Shown here: positions 12,962-13,712 of the stretch, piece by piece
Numbering within the stretch: the stretch's first letter is position 1
Layout: every line of letters starts with the position of its first letter
Assembly: GCA_045589355.1 (NCBI GenBank)
Contig: JAZNOW010000012.1
Location: 1 to 13,712, forward strand
Reading direction: 5' to 3'
DNA: 13,712 nucleotides
Source of the DNA: RUG563 sp045589355
GTDB lineage: Bacteria; Bacillota; Clostridia; Christensenellales; Aristaeellaceae
The notes under the pieces: generated by a model
Databases searched by the model: none
The model's input: the letters and a program-made list of their open reading frames with translations, nothing else
What the model was told of the DNA's origin: nothing
Position numbers and translations under genes: made by a program

Positions 12962-13189
12962 TTGAATTTTAGCAAAATGTTTTCTTCACCAACAGCCCAC
13001 CCCTTTTTGAAAAGTGTTTACGATTATGCCATGACCAGGCTGGAAGAATCTCGTTTCAAAGCCGATCGGTATGACCGGCTTAGACGGCTGGTGGGGGAAA
13101 GCAAAATCGAAGAGGTTTTGTCCCGCGAGCCCATACAAAACTCGCAACAACAAACACAAACTCAAACAAAGAAAGGAGCATTACGATGA
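12962..13189 (+). CDS. hypothetical protein upstream of the TnpV gene
   Basis: A 75-residue protein of unknown function. It is charged and largely helical in its middle (MTRLEESRFKADRYDRLRRL) and ends in a Gln/Thr-rich tail (NSQQQTQTQTKK), with no recognisable motif. The start is uncertain: TTG at 12962 has AAGGAG only 3 bases upstream, the ATG at 12977 has no ribosome site, and the ATG at 13031 would give a 52-residue product. The stop overlaps the ATG of the TnpV gene (ATGA), which supports it as a real, translationally coupled gene. Base composition returns here towards that of the core genes. It is probably an accessory gene of the same mobile element as TnpV. Confidence 0.6.
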   Translation: MNFSKMFSSPTAHPFLKSVYDYAMTRLEESRFKADRYDRLRRLVGESKIEEVLSREPIQNSQQQTQTQTKKGALR

Positions 13190-13560
13190 GCGATTTGATG
13201 AAGGATATCCGGGAGAGCATTTCTTACGTGAAGAAAGGGGACTATTATCTGCCCGACCTTTCCCTGCCCAAGGAACACCTGAGGGGACCGTGGGGGAGGA
13301 TGAAGCTGCGCCGTATGCAGCAGCATGATCCGATCATGTATCAGGTGCAGCTGCTCAGCGGCACCCTGATCGGGAACCTGAACGAAATGAACGATCGTGC
13401 GGAAAAGCTTTATCAGCAGCTGGTGAAGGAAATGAAAATTTCCAGAGGAGCCACGGAGCAATTGAAGGAGCAGGATCAGATGGCCTGGGTGCGCCTGATG
13501 AACAGCATCGACCACGACGCCCGGGAAATCGTACTCAGTGAGGTGGTGTATGCGGAATGA
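13186..13560 (+). CDS. TnpV family transposon-encoded protein
   Basis: A 124-residue protein of the TnpV family, named after a gene of the Clostridium perfringens element Tn4451 and common on Firmicute integrative and mobilisable elements; its function is not known. The family pattern is visible throughout: KKGDYYLPDLSLP, PWGRMKLRRMQQHDPIMYQV, the helical LIGNLNEMNDRAEKLYQQLV, and the conserved KEQDQMAWVRLMNSIDHDAR followed by EIV. Length is normal for the family. AAGGAG lies 7 bases before the ATG. It overlaps both neighbours by four bases (ATGA), so three genes form one operon. The large serine recombinase TnpX that moves Tn4451 is not in the window. The family call rests on remembered family features and has not been searched. 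Confidence 0.78.
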   Translation: MSDLMKDIRESISYVKKGDYYLPDLSLPKEHLRGPWGRMKLRRMQQHDPIMYQVQLLSGTLIGNLNEMNDRAEKLYQQLVKEMKISRGATEQLKEQDQMAWVRLMNSIDHDAREIVLSEVVYAE

Positions 13561-13712
13561 AGCAAACGCTGCAGTCCCTCAGCCTCTACATGATGAACGC
13601 CGGCAACGAAATCGCAGGCCTTCGCCTGATCGTGGAAGGTGCGGTGGTGCTCTACGAAAACGAGGCCTCCGATCTTATCACCCTGCCCGATGCCGACGAT
13701 AACCCCGACGCC
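13557..13712 (+). CDS. hypothetical protein, N-terminal part (runs off right edge)
   Basis: Fifty-two codons are visible, starting MKQTLQSLSLYMMNAGNEIA and continuing GLRLIVEGAVVLYENEASDL to an acidic stretch (DADDNPDA) at the edge. The ATG overlaps the TnpV stop (ATGA), indicating coupling to it. No family is recognised. The open frame and neighbour overlap make it likely to be a real gene of the same operon, perhaps element cargo. Confidence 0.6.
   Translation, partial: MKQTLQSLSLYMMNAGNEIAGLRLIVEGAVVLYENEASDLITLPDADDNPDA

Overview
The window looks like chromosomal DNA of an anaerobic Firmicute of the class Clostridia, probably a gut commensal. The evidence is Shine-Dalgarno sites of the AGGAGG type before almost every gene, sigma-A type promoters, an [FeFe]-hydrogenase-like regulatory operon, a TnpV-family gene, and moderately GC-rich core genes interrupted by a clearly AT-richer block. 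This placement is inference from gene content; there is no rRNA or other firm taxonomic marker.

Region 1 (1-3721, all minus strand) is one compact operon read from a near-consensus promoter at 3693-3721. In transcription order it encodes a DRTGG-domain protein, an anti-sigma-factor-like ATPase/kinase, an [FeFe]-hydrogenase-like iron-sulfur protein, a second DRTGG-domain protein (TTG start), a PHP-domain phosphoesterase and the first 147 residues of mannonate dehydratase (uxuA), which runs off the left edge. The hydrogenase-like protein keeps the four H-cluster cysteines but has alanine where catalytic enzymes carry the proton-transfer cysteine. Together with its kinase-like and DRTGG partners this suggests a redox or H2 sensor.

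Region 2 (3722-8316, minus strand) holds the likely lepA-cvpA-MATE transcription unit: elongation factor 4, a CvpA-type membrane protein and a multidrug/toxin exporter. It has a promoter at 8173-8201 and a bidirectional terminator at 3911-3970 after an untranslated stretch.

Region 3 (8260-11157) has a GNAT acetyltransferase on the minus strand with its own promoter and terminator. A divergent promoter on the plus strand drives a threonine aldolase, followed by a GMP synthase that consists only of the ATP-pyrophosphatase and dimerisation parts. A second promoter inside the 3' end of the aldolase gene probably drives guaA.

Region 4 (11107-13712) looks acquired and begins directly after the guaA 3' end, a documented integration site for genomic islands. 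It holds an AT-rich multi-zinc-ribbon protein with an embedded PD-(D/E)XK/Vsr-like nuclease domain, interrupted by a single in-frame TAA with the reading frame intact on both sides. Next come a bidirectional terminator, a 241-bp segment bounded by perfect 13-bp inverted repeats and carrying a small minus-strand gene, and then three overlapping plus-strand genes, the middle one of the TnpV family and the last cut by the window edge. No integrase, recombinase, CRISPR array, tRNA or rRNA was seen.
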